Assembly: GCF_000336915.1 (NCBI RefSeq)
Contig: NZ_AOMD01000030.1
Coordinates: 124,509-188,508, forward strand
Reading direction: 5' to 3'
Length of the DNA: 64,000 bases
Source of the DNA: Halococcus saccharolyticus DSM 5350
GTDB lineage: Archaea; Halobacteriota; Halobacteria; Halobacteriales; Halococcaceae
Shown here: piece by piece, positions 1 through 9,209 of the stretch
How the letters are laid out: the number at the start of each line of letters is the position of its first letter
How positions within the stretch are numbered: the first letter of the stretch is position 1
Translations under genes and position numbers: made by a program
Notes under the pieces: model-generated
Told to the model about the DNA's origin: nothing
The model's database searches: none
The model's input: only the letters and a program-made list of their open reading frames with translations

Positions 1-9
1 TGCATTCGA

Positions 10-702
10 ATGACCGACAACACGAACCAACCGGACGACACTACGAGCGGCGGGACCAGTTCGACCATCGAACTGCCGACCGTGACAGCGAACGACCTCG
101 CGAATGCGTCGATGCCCTCCGAACGAGTCGGTTGTATCGTACTCGCCGCGGGAACGAGCAGCCGGTTCGGGGACGAGAACAAACTCCTCGCCGAGACCGA
201 GGGCGAGGCCCTGGTGCGGCGCGCGGCGGCGACGGCGCTCGCGAGTCCCGTCGACGAGGTCGTGGTCGTGGTGGGTCACGAGGCGAGCGCGGTCCGCGAG
301 GCGCTCTCGGGGCTGAACGTCGGGGTCGTGACGAACGACGACTACGAGGCAGGCCAGAGCACGTCGGTCCATGCGGGTGTGGTGGCTGCGCGCGAGCGCA
401 ACTGGGACGCGGCGGTGTTCGCACTCGGGGATATGCCCCACGTCGATCCCGCCTCGATCGAGCGACTACTGAAAGCGTACGCAGCCGACCACGCCACGAT
501 CCTCGCGGCGGCGTACGACCGAAAGCGCGGCAACCCCACCCTGTTCGACGCGGCCCACTTCGACGCACTCGCGGCGATCGAGGGCGATACCGGTGGTCGG
601 GAGTTGATCGTCGGCAGCGACGATGCGGCTCTCGTCGAGACCGACGATCCCGGTGTGGTGCGTGACGTCGACCATCGAGACGACATCGATCGACTCGACT
701 GA
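10..702 (+). CDS. mocA: MocA-family molybdenum cofactor nucleotidyltransferase
   Basis: Predicted to transfer CMP (or another nucleotide) to molybdopterin, giving the dinucleotide cofactor used by xanthine-dehydrogenase-family enzymes. The N-terminal nucleotide-binding signature LAAGTSSRFG followed by a Lys (residues ~46-59) and the later GDMPHVD metal/substrate motif are typical of the MobA/MocA GT-A fold; about 200 residues of domain is the usual family length. The first ~34 residues are polar and low-complexity, so translation may instead begin at the ATG at 112, immediately before the domain. Selenium-dependent hydroxylase loci in bacteria carry mocA next to yqeB/yqeC; here it lies at the left edge of the same gene set. 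A generic sugar or cobalamin nucleotidyltransferase is less likely given the neighbours. Confidence 0.85.
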   Translation: MTDNTNQPDDTTSGGTSSTIELPTVTANDLANASMPSERVGCIVLAAGTSSRFGDENKLLAETEGEALVRRAAATALASPVDEVVVVVGHEASAVREALSGLNVGVVTNDDYEAGQSTSVHAGVVAARERNWDAAVFALGDMPHVDPASIERLLKAYAADHATILAAAYDRKRGNPTLFDAAHFDALAAIEGDTGGRELIVGSDDAALVETDDPGVVRDVDHRDDIDRLD

Positions 703-973
703 CTGCCGGGATCCCCCCTCGGCCCAGCGTTGCGGGGTCGTTACCGAACGGTACTTCGACGTCGTCGAAGCGACGACGACCGATACCCGCCGGAACGATC
801 ATGAGGGCAACATTTTATGTGCGTCGAGCGTGGGATACCGGTCGGAGGTAGCGATTCGCACGATCCGGTGTGTGTTCATCGGGGCGCACAGCGGTGGCCA
901 CGTCGCGCGGTGCGTGACACACGGCCCCTGGTGTGCGTCGAGCGGCATCGCTGCCACGCCACCAGGAGAACGC
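703..973. other. Intergenic, no gene seen
   Basis: No convincing coding region. A TATA-like ATTTTATG lies near 810-817. The 13-nt string TGTGCGTCGAGCG occurs twice, near 819 and 931, without an obvious role. Confidence 0.4.
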
Positions 974-2689
974 ATGAACGGAAGACGCTTAGCGACTACC
1001 GAACGGTTGATAGTAATTCACAGTCCGGACAGCGACGGCCCGCTCGAACGGGTCCGTGACGTCGCCGACGACCACGATATCGAGATGGCGGCGGTGCCAG
1101 TCGGCGACCCTATCGCGGACGTCGTCGACCGAACCAAGGAAACTTTTGGGGTGACTCTCGGCGGCGACGGCACGTTCTTCGAAGGAGTGCGTGCGTTCGC
1201 GCCGCGAGAGATCCCCTTCATCGGCGTGAACACCGGGACGCTCGCCTTCCTTGCGACCGTCTCCCCCGCCGACATCGAGCCCGCGCTTGAAGAGGCGCTC
1301 CAGGGTCATGCGACCGTCAACGAGCGCCAGCAGCTCCAGGTCACGGCCGACGGCATCGACAGTACAGGGATCAACGACGTGATGATCGAGCCGGTCCCGC
1401 CGGAGAACGCGTTCGACCGGAAGATCACCAGGCTCGAGGTGTTCGTCGACGGCGAGTACGTCGGCGAGTACGACGGCAGCGGCGTCGCGGTCGCGACCCC
1501 GACGGGCTCGACCGGCGTCTCGCTGTCGGCGGGCGGGCCAGTCCACTTCCCGAAGAACAACGGATCGCTTCAGGTCATCCCACTTCACACCCACCGGATG
1601 GGCGTGCGACCGCTGGTCGTCGACGCCACCTCGGAGATCGAGATCGTGTCGATGAGCGCGGCCAACCTCCTCGTCGACGGCGGCCGGGCACAGACCCAGC
1701 TCGACGCCGACGACGTGGTGACCGTCTCGGGCGCGGACGCGACCGCCAAGATCGTCACGACCAGCTACGACGACGACTTCTTCACCTCGGTCTCGGAGAA
1801 ACTCGGCTGGAGCGTCCGCGAGGATCGGGACGACCGTGGCAGCCACGAACTCGTCGCCGACCGTGATACCGGCGCGATCGAGGGTGCCGATCTGCTCACC
1901 CGCGCCCAGCGCGTTGCCGAGGAGGCCGCCAGGAGCGTGGGCGAACCGCTCCGGGAACTCCACGGCGAGACCGAGTCGGTCGAGCACAAATCCGACGCGG
2001 CCGACGTCGTGACCGAGGCCGACTACAAGTCCGAGAAGCTCATCACGACCATCATCGACAACGAGTTCCCCGGTCACGGCATCTACTCGGAGGAGTCCGT
2101 CGCAAAGGAGGCCGACGGCGAGTACACGTGGCTGCTCGATCCGCTCGACGGCACTGGCAACTTCGCGAACGGCAACCCGAACTACGCGGTCTCGATCGCG
2201 CTCGTCGAGAACGGCGAGCCGGTGGTGGGCGTGGTCTACGCCCCCGAGACCGACGAACTGTTCAGCGCGACTGTGGATGGTGAGGCGCGCCGGAACGGCG
2301 AGCCGATCGCGCCGACCGATCGCGACAGGCTAGAGGAGAGCGTGCTGCTCTCGGGGTACGATCCCGACGGTTCGTTCCTCTCCCATTGCTATCACGAGAC
2401 CCGAGGCGTGCGCCGACTGGGGGCCGCCGCGCTCAACCTGTGTTACCTCGCGAGCGGCAGCGCGGACGCGGTCTGGGAGTACGACACCTACCCATGGGAC
2501 GTGGCCGCGGGGGTCGTCATCGCGCGCGCCGCCGGCGCGACCGTCACGAACCGGGACGGCTCGCCGTACACGCTCGACTTCGACCACGACGCGCGCAACG
2601 ACCTGCTCGGGACGAACGGCTCGCTCCACTCGTCGCTGGTGGGCCACCTCGAAGGCCTCGACGCGGCGGTGCCGGCGAGCGGCGACTGA
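974..2689 (+). CDS. Fused NAD kinase and inositol-monophosphatase-family phosphatase
   Basis: A 571-aa protein with two enzymatic domains. Residues ~10-290 are an ATP-NAD kinase (GGDGTFF near residue 63, later PTGSTGVSLSAGG), which makes NADP from NAD. Residues ~300-571 are an inositol-monophosphatase-type phosphatase (DPLDGTGNF and WDVAAG metal/phosphate motifs), a fold that in archaea includes NADP phosphatases and fructose bisphosphatases. The frame is open upstream to 623, but the ATG at 974 follows an AGGAG six bases upstream and starts just before the domain. The methanogen bifunctional NADP phosphatase/NAD kinase MJ0917 has the domains in the opposite order. The C-terminal activity could be NADP dephosphorylation or another phosphatase; sequence alone does not decide. 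Confidence 0.88.
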   Translation: MNGRRLATTERLIVIHSPDSDGPLERVRDVADDHDIEMAAVPVGDPIADVVDRTKETFGVTLGGDGTFFEGVRAFAPREIPFIGVNTGTLAFLATVSPADIEPALEEALQGHATVNERQQLQVTADGIDSTGINDVMIEPVPPENAFDRKITRLEVFVDGEYVGEYDGSGVAVATPTGSTGVSLSAGGPVHFPKNNGSLQVIPLHTHRMGVRPLVVDATSEIEIVSMSAANLLVDGGRAQTQLDADDVVTVSGADATAKIVTTSYDDDFFTSVSEKLGWSVREDRDDRGSHELVADRDTGAIEGADLLTRAQRVAEEAARSVGEPLRELHGETESVEHKSDAADVVTEADYKSEKLITTIIDNEFPGHGIYSEESVAKEADGEYTWLLDPLDGTGNFANGNPNYAVSIALVENGEPVVGVVYAPETDELFSATVDGEARRNGEPIAPTDRDRLEESVLLSGYDPDGSFLSHCYHETRGVRRLGAAALNLCYLASGSADAVWEYDTYPWDVAAGVVIARAAGATVTNRDGSPYTLDFDHDARNDLLGTNGSLHSSLVGHLEGLDAAVPASGD

Positions 2690-2788
2690 CTTCCACGCTG
2701 ACGCCACTCCTCCACAGCAACTGAACACAGCGATCGTCGCCGAACGAATTCTTCTTCGCTTCTATGGACCCGAACCAAATCACCTGAC

Positions 2789-4141
2789 TCAGCGATCGCT
2801 CTCGACGCCCAGGGGTCGCGCGAGGAACGAGCCGTCGCCTGGCTCCGACAGCACCTCGTGATCTCGGGCGACGACCGCCCCATCCCGGATCACGGTGTCG
2901 ATCCGTCGGCTCCACTCCTGGCCCTCGTACGGCGTCCAGCCGCCGTTGTACGCGAGATCGTCTGCCGACACCTCGTACTCGTCCTCGCGAAACACGACGA
3001 GGTCCGCGTCCGCACCCGCCTCGACGATCCCCTTTCGGGGGAAGACGCCTGCTTCGCGCGCCGGGCGTTCACAGACGAGTTCGCATAGCCGCGGCCACGT
3101 GATCCGGCCCGCGTCGACGCCCTCGCTCGCGAGGAACTCGAGCATTGTCTCGATGCTCGGCAGGCCCGCGTACGGCTCCCAGATGTCGTCCCAGCCGCGG
3201 GCGCGCTCCTCCTCGTAGGTCGGGAAATGCTCGCTCGCAACGAGATCGATGGTGCCGTCGGCGACCGCGTCCCAGAGTCGCTCGACTTCCCTCCCGGATT
3301 TGAGGCTCGGGTTCACCTTCAGATACGGCCCCTTCTCCGCGACGTCGTCCTTCGAGAACGCAAGATAGTGCGGGCAGGTTTCGAGCGTCACCGGCACGTT
3401 CGCCCGCCCGTCGAACCGCGCGGCCTCGCGCGCGCCGCTGCCACTGGAGATGTGGACGACGTGGAGCGGGCAGTCGGCGTACTCGGCGAACCACCCCATC
3501 CGCGAGATCGCGTTGAGTTCGGCCTCGATCGGCCGCGAGTCCATGTACACCTCGGGGTCGGAGCCCTCGATCTGCCCGCGCGCGTGATCGAGGAGCCCCT
3601 GGGTCTCGCAGTGGACGCGTACCTTGCCGCCCGCCCTGCCCACACGGTCCATGAGCGCGACAATCTTCCGATCCTCGATCCGGTACGGGTCGGCGGTGAA
3701 ACACTTGAAATCGCGCGTTCCCTCGGCCATGAGTCCCTCGACGTCGAGCCCCGGATCGTCGACGTTGCCGGCGACGAGACCGAAGTCGACGTGGGCGAGC
3801 CGGCTGCACTGGTCGCGCTTGCGCCGGAACGCCTCGGGATCGGTGATGGCGGTTTGAGTGGGGAGTTCGACCACGGTCGTGACGCCGCCGGCGACGGCGC
3901 TCGCGGTCTGGGACGCGAAGTCGATCCTCTCGGGGAACAGCTCGGGATCGTGGAGATGGTTGTGAATGTCGACGACACCCGGCAAGACGGGCTGTCCGTC
4001 GGCATCGACGGTTTCGTCGGCATCCGCGTCGATATCTGTGCCGACTTCGGTGATACGACCGTCGTCGATCGCGATCGTCGTGGGTCGAGTGACGCCACGC
4101 GCGCTCACGACCTGCGCGTCGGTCACGAGGAGGTCTGGCAT
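2789..4141 (-). CDS. Dihydropyrimidinase/allantoinase-like cyclic amidohydrolase (HyuA/AllB type)
   Basis: A 450-aa metal-dependent cyclic amidase expected to open a hydantoin- or allantoin-like ring. The order of motifs is that of dihydroorotase/allantoinase/dihydropyrimidinase: DIHNHLHD (HxH), DFKCFTADP (the Lys that would be carbamylated), RVHCE, LHVVHISSG. The position of the metal-binding/catalytic Asp, usually S-D-H, reads S-E-H (E304), which is unusual. The frame is open far upstream, but the ATG at 4141 begins the beta-sandwich segment correctly. It is divergent from the SsnA-like gene, sharing a ~150-bp promoter region. In bacterial purine clusters the equivalent neighbour is hyuA, so it may act on a ring-opened purine intermediate and not allantoin itself. 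Confidence 0.82.
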   Translation of the reverse strand: MPDLLVTDAQVVSARGVTRPTTIAIDDGRITEVGTDIDADADETVDADGQPVLPGVVDIHNHLHDPELFPERIDFASQTASAVAGGVTTVVELPTQTAITDPEAFRRKRDQCSRLAHVDFGLVAGNVDDPGLDVEGLMAEGTRDFKCFTADPYRIEDRKIVALMDRVGRAGGKVRVHCETQGLLDHARGQIEGSDPEVYMDSRPIEAELNAISRMGWFAEYADCPLHVVHISSGSGAREAARFDGRANVPVTLETCPHYLAFSKDDVAEKGPYLKVNPSLKSGREVERLWDAVADGTIDLVASEHFPTYEEERARGWDDIWEPYAGLPSIETMLEFLASEGVDAGRITWPRLCELVCERPAREAGVFPRKGIVEAGADADLVVFREDEYEVSADDLAYNGGWTPYEGQEWSRRIDTVIRDGAVVARDHEVLSEPGDGSFLARPLGVESDR

Positions 4142-4262
4142 ACTCCTCCGAACGATGGCCTGTCTCAAAACCCTTGGTGTCGTGCTCATGTGCCCGCTGT
4201 GTGGCGACTGACGGCCGCAGCGACGGCGAGGTAGTCCGGGGCGACGATCGGACTGGGGATAC

Positions 4263-4270
4263 TTTTTTAT
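4263..4270 (+). promoter_or_regulatory. TATA-like box of the ssnA-like gene
   Basis: TTTTTTAT centred about 28 nt upstream of the ATG at 4295, the normal spacing for a leaderless haloarchaeal transcript. It argues for the ATG at 4295 over the GTG at 4292. Confidence 0.6.
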
Positions 4271-4294
4271 CGGTCGTGGCTGACCCTCGGAGTG

Positions 4295-5590
4295 ATGTTG
4301 CTGAACGCAGGCACGCTCGTCACGATGAACGACGAGCGCGACGTACGCGAGGAGGTCCACGTCGTCGTCGAGGACGGCGAGATCGTCGGGATCGAGGACG
4401 GGTACGCGCCGGGCGACGCGATCGACGCCCGCGACGAGGTCGTGATCCCGGGGCTCGTGAACTGTCACACCCACATGTACGCGCTTCCGATCCGCGGCGC
4501 GCCGCTCGACGTCGCCCCGCAGAGCTTCTACGAGGCGCTCACCGACATTTGGTGGGAGGTCGACGAGGCGTTCACCGAGGAGGACGCACGGCTGTCGGCG
4601 CTCGGTTCCTGTGCGGAGATGCTCGCGGGCGGCGTGACGAGCTTCTGTGACAACTACTCCGGGCCGAACACGCTGCCCGGCGCGCTCGACGCGGTCGCCG
4701 ACGGCGTCGCCGCGACCCCGATCCGTGGGCTGATCACCTTCGAGACCACCGCCCGCAACTCCGAGGACGAAGCGATGGCGGGTCTCGACGAGAACCAGCG
4801 GTTCGTCGGGGAGGGCGAGGACGAGTACGACCGCGTGAACGGCCACTACTGCCTCCACACCCTCTTTACCAACACTGAGGACGTCGTAGTCGAATGTACG
4901 GAGCGGGCGCAGGCCGATGACCGGCCGGTCCAGATCCATCTCGAAGAGGGTCGGATCGACGTCCATCGATCGATCGAGGAGTACGGCGAGCGCCCGGTGC
5001 AAGCCCTCGAATCGATGGGCTTTCTCGACGCCGACGTGATAGCGGCCCACTGCGTCCACGCGACCGACGAGGAGATCGAGATCCTCGCAGACCACGACGC
5101 CCGCGTGGCGCACAACCCGTACTCGAACGTCAACAACGCCGTCGGGATCGCGAACGTCGAGAAGATGCAGGCGGAGGGGATGACCATCGGGATCGGTGAC
5201 GACGGCTGGGATCCCGACATGTTCGAGACGATGCGGTCGGCGGTCGGGATCCACAAACTGAAGCAGCACAACCCGAGCGGGTTCGATGGCGCGAAAGCGC
5301 TCGAATGGGCGACGCGGGGCAGTGCGGCCGTCATGGGGATGGACGACAGCGTGGGATCCATCGAAGAAGGCAAGCGCGCGGACTTCGTCACGCTCGATCT
5401 CGGCCCCAACCCGGTGCTTCCCGAAAGCGCGCCGTACTACGTTGTGAGTGCTGCGAGTCGCGGCGACGTCACCCGTACGATCGTCGACGGCAGCGTGGTC
5501 TACGAGCGCGGTGAAGGTGTCCATAGCGTCTCGTCGGACGATCTTGCCGCCGTTGGCGACGCGAGCAGCCGGCTGTGGGAGCGGCTGTAG
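4295..5590 (+). CDS. ssnA: SsnA-like amidohydrolase (purine-pathway aminohydrolase)
   Basis: A 431-aa member of the deaminase-type amidohydrolase superfamily. Metal ligands are visible as NCHTHM (HxH), QIHLEE, AAHCVHATDEE and GIGDDGWDPDMF. The IWWEVDEAFTEEDARLSALG segment, the ETTARN segment and the NQRF stretch resemble SsnA, the aminohydrolase of selenium-linked purine clusters, more than classic guanine deaminase. SsnA is thought to hydrolyse a purine-derived ring during anaerobic urate breakdown. It is divergent from the HyuA/AllB-like gene. Confidence in the superfamily is high, in the SsnA assignment moderate; another deaminase specificity is possible. Confidence 0.75.
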   Translation: MLLNAGTLVTMNDERDVREEVHVVVEDGEIVGIEDGYAPGDAIDARDEVVIPGLVNCHTHMYALPIRGAPLDVAPQSFYEALTDIWWEVDEAFTEEDARLSALGSCAEMLAGGVTSFCDNYSGPNTLPGALDAVADGVAATPIRGLITFETTARNSEDEAMAGLDENQRFVGEGEDEYDRVNGHYCLHTLFTNTEDVVVECTERAQADDRPVQIHLEEGRIDVHRSIEEYGERPVQALESMGFLDADVIAAHCVHATDEEIEILADHDARVAHNPYSNVNNAVGIANVEKMQAEGMTIGIGDDGWDPDMFETMRSAVGIHKLKQHNPSGFDGAKALEWATRGSAAVMGMDDSVGSIEEGKRADFVTLDLGPNPVLPESAPYYVVSAASRGDVTRTIVDGSVVYERGEGVHSVSSDDLAAVGDASSRLWERL

Positions 5591-5787
5591 TCCCTTCTGA
5601 CCGCGTTTCGAACACCGGCTCGTCCGCCGTAGCTGCTGCCGTCTAGCCGTCCCGACTCCTTCACTCCGGTTTTATACAGTCTAAGGGTGTGAAAAGAGAC
5701 CGTGTATCGACTTGTTTTCGCTCTAGGTCCGGCGGCATGTGTACGATTCGTTAGCCATATATGTACATCCCGCATAGCGAGGAGCGA

Positions 5788-6432
5788 ATGAGCGCAGAAT
5801 CACGCTGCAAAGTCGAGCGCAACGCCGAGCGCTACGACCTCACCGTCCCGTCGACCCACGATTCCGTCGACGACTATCTGCTCTTCCGGTGGCTGGGGCA
5901 CGGCGATCGGGCTGCGGAGGGGTATCGATCGCTGACGGAGTGGTTCAACAAGCGACTGCTCCGGGCCAGTTACGACGAACACGGCCGGGAGACGCTCGCG
6001 ACCCAGCTCGACGCCGATCACGCGATCCTCACCGGCGACGACGACCTCGAACGCGCGGAGCTCATCGACGTCCTCGCCGCGACGGGCATCGACGGCGAGG
6101 CGCTCCGCGACGACATGATCTCGTGGGGAACGATGCGCAACCACCTCAACGACTGTCTCGGCGGTGAGAAAGGTTCCCCGGAGGCTCGAACCGACTGGGA
6201 GCGCGAGAGCGTGCGGATCGCTCGCGATCGGACGGCAGACCGGGTCCGCGAGGCGCTCGGGGCGCTCGCCTCGAAGGACGACCTCGACGGCGGCGAGGCC
6301 GCTACGGTCGAGGTCCAGGTCCAGCTGACTTGTGGGGAGTGCCCGCGCCGGGTGCCGCTCGACACGGCGCTCGATCGGGAGTACGTCTGCGCCGAGCACC
6401 ACGACCGCGTGCCGAGCGAGGAAACACCATGA
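5788..6432 (+). CDS. rdfA: RdfA-type rod-determining factor
   Basis: A 214-aa protein resembling haloarchaeal RdfA: it begins with a CKVERNAERYDL segment, then a short helix-turn-helix-like region (WLGHGDRAAEGYRSLTEWFN), a helical middle and a C-terminal CxxC (LTCGECP) with a further Cys and His-rich tail. RdfA is a haloarchaeal factor required for rod shape. The frame is open from 5761, but the ATG at 5788 is preceded by GGAG and starts at the family N-terminus. Its stop overlaps the next start (ATGA), so it is translationally coupled to the SMC-related gene, a pairing seen in other haloarchaea. The region upstream contains a semi-palindromic motif at 5672-5691. Confidence 0.75.
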   Translation: MSAESRCKVERNAERYDLTVPSTHDSVDDYLLFRWLGHGDRAAEGYRSLTEWFNKRLLRASYDEHGRETLATQLDADHAILTGDDDLERAELIDVLAATGIDGEALRDDMISWGTMRNHLNDCLGGEKGSPEARTDWERESVRIARDRTADRVREALGALASKDDLDGGEAATVEVQVQLTCGECPRRVPLDTALDREYVCAEHHDRVPSEETP

Positions 6433-8213
6433 CCTGGCATCTCGATATCGAGAACATCGCGGGGATCCGTCACGGGACAGCGACGCTCGAACCGGGCCTC
6501 GACGCGATCCGCGGTACGAACTGGGAGGGGAAATCGAGCTTCATCCAGGCGCTCGAAACCGCACTGGGGGTGGCGTCGCCGCTCACCGAAGGCGCTGACA
6601 GCGGCCACGTGGAACTCGACGCGGACGACGCGTCGATCGCGGTCGAACTGGTTCGGGACGGCCGGACCGTCCGGCGGGAGGGATCACCCTACCTCACCGA
6701 CGAGTACGACCGCAAGCGGGCACGGCTGTTCGCCTGCCTCGACGAGCGCAACCCGGTCCGTCAGGCGGTCGACGCCGGCGAGAACCTCGAAGCGGTTCTG
6801 ATGCAACCGCTCGACATCCAGAACATCGACGAGGAGATCGGGAGCCTGAAACACGAACGTGAGCAGGTCGAGGGGGAGCTCGCGCAGGCGAACGAGGCCG
6901 CGGACCGAATCCCGACCGTTCGCGACGAGATCGAGCAGCTCGAAACCGAGATCGAGGATGCGAAGGGACGGATGAGCGAACTCTCGACCGAGGACGACGG
7001 TTCGGACGAGCGCGACCGGCTGAGCGAGCTCCGGGCCGAACGCGACCAAGTCGCCTCGCGGATCGATCGCTTCGAGAACACCGTCGAACGCACCGAGGCG
7101 ACGCTCGCAGACAAACGGGAGGAGCTCGAATCGCTCACGATTCCGGAGGAGTCGTCGGTCGAGGAGGACCTCGCCGACGCCCGTGAGGAACTCCAGAGCG
7201 TGAAAAACGACGTCGACCTCCTCCAGTCGCTCTACTCGGCCAACCAGCGCGTGCTCGAAGAGGATCGCCTCGGCCTCGTCACCGACGTCGACCACCAGCT
7301 CACCGACGACGCGGTCGCGTGCTGGGTCTGTGACAGCGAGACGTCGCGCAGCCAGATGGAGGCCCGGGTCGACGCGCTCGGCGAGCGCGTCACCGACCTC
7401 CGCTCGGCGGTCGATACCCATCGAGACACCGTCGATCGACTCGAAGCCCGTGCCGAGGAGTTCAACCAGACCAAGCGACGCGAGCGCGACCTCGAGGAGG
7501 CGATCGCGGACCACGAATCGAACGTCGCCGACCGCCGTGATCGGCTCGCGGAGCTGCGGACACGGCGTGACGAGCTCGACGACGAAATCGAGACGCTCTC
7601 GACCGAAGTCTCGGCGACCACCGACGAGCTCACCGACCTCGAAAGCGAGGTCAAGTACCGCGAGATGGAACTCGAGGAGTACCGCGACGAACTGGCAACG
7701 CTCGAAACCCGCGCCGACCGCGCCGACGACCTCGAAGCCGAACGCAAGCGCCTTTCGACCGAGATCGCGGACCTCCGCAACCGGAAGGCCGAGGTGAAAC
7801 GCCGCACACGCGAAGCGTTCGACGACGCGATCGGCGAGATCGTCGCCCGGTTCGAGACCGGGTTCGAGACCGCTCGCCTCACGGCGAACTTCGATCTCGT
7901 GGTCGCCCGGAACGGCCGGGAAGCACAGTTGAGCGCGCTGAGCGAGGGCGAGCGCGAACTCCTCGGGCTCGTCGCCGCGCTTGCGGGCCACGCCGCCTTC
8001 GAGGTCGGCGACACCGTTCCCTGCCTCCTCGTCGACGGCGTGAGCAGCCTCGCGGACGAGAACCTCCACACCCTCGTCGAGTACCTCCGCGATCGGGCGA
8101 CGTACATCGTTTTCACTGTCCACCCGGAGTACACGGCGTTCGAGGGCAACGAGATCGAACTCGACGACTGGACGGTCGTCTCCGACGAGCGGTCGGTCAC
8201 GGCTCCCCAGTAA
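6429..8213 (+). CDS. Archaea-specific SMC-related ATPase (ASRP/Rad50-like)
   Basis: A 594-aa Rad50/SMC-like protein. The N-terminal Walker A is degenerate (GTNWEGKSS, residues ~31-39). Two long charged coiled coils (roughly 125-285 and 315-470) flank a zinc-hook-like CWVC motif near residue 300, and the C-terminal head contains a signature LSEGERELLG and Walker B-like LLVDGVSSL. It is coupled by an ATGA overlap to rdfA, so the two probably work together in cell-shape control or chromosome/DNA transactions. It is much shorter than SMC or Rad50 (about 800-1200 aa). Confidence 0.85.
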   Translation: MTWHLDIENIAGIRHGTATLEPGLDAIRGTNWEGKSSFIQALETALGVASPLTEGADSGHVELDADDASIAVELVRDGRTVRREGSPYLTDEYDRKRARLFACLDERNPVRQAVDAGENLEAVLMQPLDIQNIDEEIGSLKHEREQVEGELAQANEAADRIPTVRDEIEQLETEIEDAKGRMSELSTEDDGSDERDRLSELRAERDQVASRIDRFENTVERTEATLADKREELESLTIPEESSVEEDLADAREELQSVKNDVDLLQSLYSANQRVLEEDRLGLVTDVDHQLTDDAVACWVCDSETSRSQMEARVDALGERVTDLRSAVDTHRDTVDRLEARAEEFNQTKRRERDLEEAIADHESNVADRRDRLAELRTRRDELDDEIETLSTEVSATTDELTDLESEVKYREMELEEYRDELATLETRADRADDLEAERKRLSTEIADLRNRKAEVKRRTREAFDDAIGEIVARFETGFETARLTANFDLVVARNGREAQLSALSEGERELLGLVAALAGHAAFEVGDTVPCLLVDGVSSLADENLHTLVEYLRDRATYIVFTVHPEYTAFEGNEIELDDWTVVSDERSVTAPQ

Positions 8214-8257
8214 ACTGCGGACGACGACTCCCTTTCACCCAGCGCCAAGGACGGTGG

Positions 8258-9112
8258 CTACTCCACCCGCTGCACGGCCCGTTCCAGAATGAGTTCGGCG
8301 ACCGTTTCGGACTCGATCGTCTCCACCCGTCCCTGCTCGTCGTCCGTTCGCCCCGCCTCGGGAGCCGACTCGTCCTCGTTTGCGGGGAACCGACGCACTC
8401 GATACGAGTCGACGTCAGTCCGGTTGTTCGAGAGGCGCTCGACGACGGTAAAGCGCTCGTCGGTTCGGGTATCGATGTACGTCCCGTCGACCTCGAACGC
8501 GACGATGGGCACGTCGGTCGGCCACTCCCACCCGAACTCCCGGACGTACCGATCGATCCGCCAGACGAGGCGGTCGACCGACGTGTCCTCGGCACTGTCG
8601 GTCTCGCTCGCCACCACAGCCGCCGTCGACGCCTCGCGAAGGGCGCGGTCCCAGTAATCGGTCACACAGGTTTGAAGATCGTCGACGAGGGTCCCGTCGA
8701 CGAGCCGCTCCTCGATCGGGTAGCTCAGGTCGATCGCCACGAGAGCGTGCTGGTCGAGCTGGGTGAGACACTGCTGGCACTCGATCTCGAAAACCTCGAC
8801 GGAGAGCGGCGAGTTCACGGTGACGTGGGCGATCTCGTTCTCGCAGTTCGGACACCAGAGAAAGAGCACGCCGTTGTCGGGTCGGTCGAGCTCCGCCAGC
8901 ACGGTGAGACCCGGTATCGCTGGCTCCCCGGTGTCGACCGTCGGTGGCTCGGCCTGTTGCTCCGTCGTCTCCTCATCGAGATCGACGTGCTGGGCGAGGC
9001 GACGGTCCTTCAGCAACGATTTGATGACCGAATCGTGCGAGGAGTGCGACTCCGCGTCACGAATCGCCTCGATCCGTTCTTTGGTCCACTCCCGTACACG
9101 GACTGTTGGCAT
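8258..9112 (-). CDS. Haloarchaeal protein with ribbon-helix-helix-like N-terminus and C4 zinc site
   Basis: A 284-aa protein of unknown function. Residues ~1-45 (MPTVRVREWTKERIEAIRD, then SHDSVIKSLLKDR) look like a ribbon-helix-helix DNA-binding segment. A CPNC...CQQC pair ~25 residues apart suggests one structural zinc. The rest is acidic and without recognised motifs. It is convergent with the SMC-related gene and has its own TATA-like box. A transcription or adaptor factor is possible, but no target can be inferred. Confidence 0.7.
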   Translation of the reverse strand: MPTVRVREWTKERIEAIRDAESHSSHDSVIKSLLKDRRLAQHVDLDEETTEQQAEPPTVDTGEPAIPGLTVLAELDRPDNGVLFLWCPNCENEIAHVTVNSPLSVEVFEIECQQCLTQLDQHALVAIDLSYPIEERLVDGTLVDDLQTCVTDYWDRALREASTAAVVASETDSAEDTSVDRLVWRIDRYVREFGWEWPTDVPIVAFEVDGTYIDTRTDERFTVVERLSNNRTDVDSYRVRRFPANEDESAPEAGRTDDEQGRVETIESETVAELILERAVQRVE

Positions 9113-9136
9113 ACCGTATGCGTATTCGACACACTG

Positions 9137-9143
9137 GTATAAT
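9137..9143 (-). promoter_or_regulatory. TATA-like box for the zinc-site protein
   Basis: ATTATAC on the minus strand, centred 28 nt before the ATG at 9112, consistent with a leaderless transcript. Confidence 0.5.
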
Positions 9144-9209
9144 CCCTTCTCTTCATTACCGGTCGTGATGCGTGATCGAATCGGGAGCCGACGACTCCTC
9201 GATCCCCTC

